Positions 15,446 to 15,892 of a DNA stretch of 15,892 nucleotides are shown piece after piece. The DNA is from an uncultured Eubacteriales bacterium (GTDB lineage: Bacteria > Bacillota > Clostridia > Peptostreptococcales > Anaerovoracaceae): assembly GCA_902793875.1 (NCBI GenBank), contig CADBFL010000072.1, positions 1 to 15,892 on the forward strand, in the 5' to 3' direction. Both the position numbers and the translations under genes were made by a program. The notes under the pieces are model-generated. The model had not been told where the DNA came from and did not search any database. It saw nothing but the letters and a program-made list of their open reading frames with translations. Position 1 is the first letter of the stretch. Each line of letters opens with the position of its first letter.

Positions 15446-15892
15446 TTAATGTAATTTTTTGAGCATGAAGTCCACGAAATCTTTGTTGCTCTTCGTGCTC
15501 GACAGGTTGTCGATGATCTCCTCCGTGACATCCATCACGCTGCCGGAGCTCATCGCCCTTCTGAGCATGTACATCACCTGGTACTCCTCCTGACTCAGCA
15601 GCAGGTCCTCTCTTCTGGTGCCCGACTTGTAAAGATCGATCGCCGGGAAGATCCTCCTCTCGGAGAGCTGCCTGTCGAGGTGAAGCTCCATGTTGCCCGT
15701 GCCCTTGAACTCCTCGTAGATGACGTCGTCCATGCGCGAGCCCGTCTCAACAAGAGCCGTGGCGAGGATGGTCACCGAACCGCCCTCTTCGAGATTGCGC
15801 GCCGTACCGAAGAATTTCTTCGGCGGATGCAGAGCTCCCGGATCGAGTCCGCCCGAAAGAGTCCTTCCCGAGGCCGGCACTTCCATGTTGTA
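15446..15892 (-). CDS. rho: Transcription termination factor Rho, C-terminal part
   Basis: The last 148 residues of Rho, the hexameric RNA helicase that ends transcription; the N-terminal RNA-binding and Walker A parts lie beyond the right edge. Recognisable segments are GRTLSGGLDPGALHPPKKFF (the Q-loop region), the GGSVTILATALVETGSRMDD stretch, IYEEFKGTGNMELHLDR with the R-loop region, SERRIFPAIDLYKSGTRRED (arginine-finger region) and a typical C-terminal helix ending FVDFMLKKLH. The frame runs through the first bases of the edge (Tyr-Asn-Met-Glu-Val-Pro). The internal Met near the edge is not a start. The gene is followed after about 78 nt by the DUF1385-PrmC gene; rpmE, which often follows rho in Firmicutes, is absent from that gap. 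No convincing intrinsic terminator is seen between them, so they may be co-transcribed. Confidence 0.97.
   Translation of the reverse strand, partial: YNMEVPASGRTLSGGLDPGALHPPKKFFGTARNLEEGGSVTILATALVETGSRMDDVIYEEFKGTGNMELHLDRQLSERRIFPAIDLYKSGTRREDLLLSQEEYQVMYMLRRAMSSGSVMDVTEEIIDNLSSTKSNKDFVDFMLKKLH

Noticed and set aside
280..15454. Many long open frames on the plus strand, for example 1971-3218, 3215-4735, 11115-12407 and 14714-15454
   Set aside because: They run antisense to clearly recognised genes, have unusual arginine- and leucine-rich composition with no domain, and match no good ribosome binding site.

Overview
The window appears to come from the chromosome of an anaerobic Bacillota (class Clostridia), probably a gut or host-associated species of moderately high GC content. 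The clues are a 2-hydroxyacyl-CoA dehydratase subunit, aldo/keto reductases carrying ferredoxin domains, a CooT-family nickel protein, a Clostridia-type rho / DUF1385 (YqhQ) / prmC cluster, strong AGGAGG-like ribosome binding sites, and a giant YDG/MBG/Ig-like secreted protein typical of gut Firmicutes. The taxon is an inference. Every gene I can support lies on the minus strand, so transcription runs from the right end to the left. I saw no rRNA, tRNA, CRISPR array or transposase gene, and no gene-free stretch exceeds 300 bases.

In transcription order: (1) 15892-15446 is the C-terminal part of transcription terminator Rho. (2) 15367-13388 is an unusual fusion of a DUF1385/YqhQ-like membrane protein, an acidic linker and the release-factor methyltransferase PrmC. 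Its frame breaks inside a perfect 14-bp palindrome, leaving the last 72 residues in another frame (13430-13212). (3) 13129-12503 is a flavodoxin-fold iron-sulfur flavoprotein, followed by a clear hairpin terminator. (4) 12254-6561 encodes a 1897-residue secreted multidomain protein. (5) 6442-4853 is a ClC-type H+/Cl- exchanger with a C-terminal RCK_C/TrkA-C-like domain. (6) 4741-2049 is a likely operon of CooT and two paralogous aldo/keto reductases with dicluster ferredoxin tails. The intergenic gaps on both sides of the second reductase (AKR2) hold 23-24 bp palindromic repeats. (7) 2052-1165 is a membrane-anchored alpha/beta hydrolase whose GTG start overlaps the preceding stop codon. (8) From 888 to the left edge is the N-terminal 296 residues of a 2-hydroxyacyl-CoA dehydratase (HgdB/FldC/BcrC-like) subunit, preceded by its own promoter and a leader hairpin that looks like an attenuator.

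The left half reads as anaerobic redox and acyl-CoA metabolism: a nickel-binding protein, two Fe-S reductases, a hydrolase coupled to them, and a radical dehydratase subunit. The centre is cell-surface and ion transport. The right half is conserved housekeeping for transcription and translation termination. The points most worth a second look are the paired palindromes, which begin exactly on stop codons and carry oppositely oriented loops; the DUF1385-PrmC fusion with its palindrome-centred frameshift; the duplicated HxHxW...CxxxxCPxHD motif of the giant surface protein; and the leader hairpin of the dehydratase gene.
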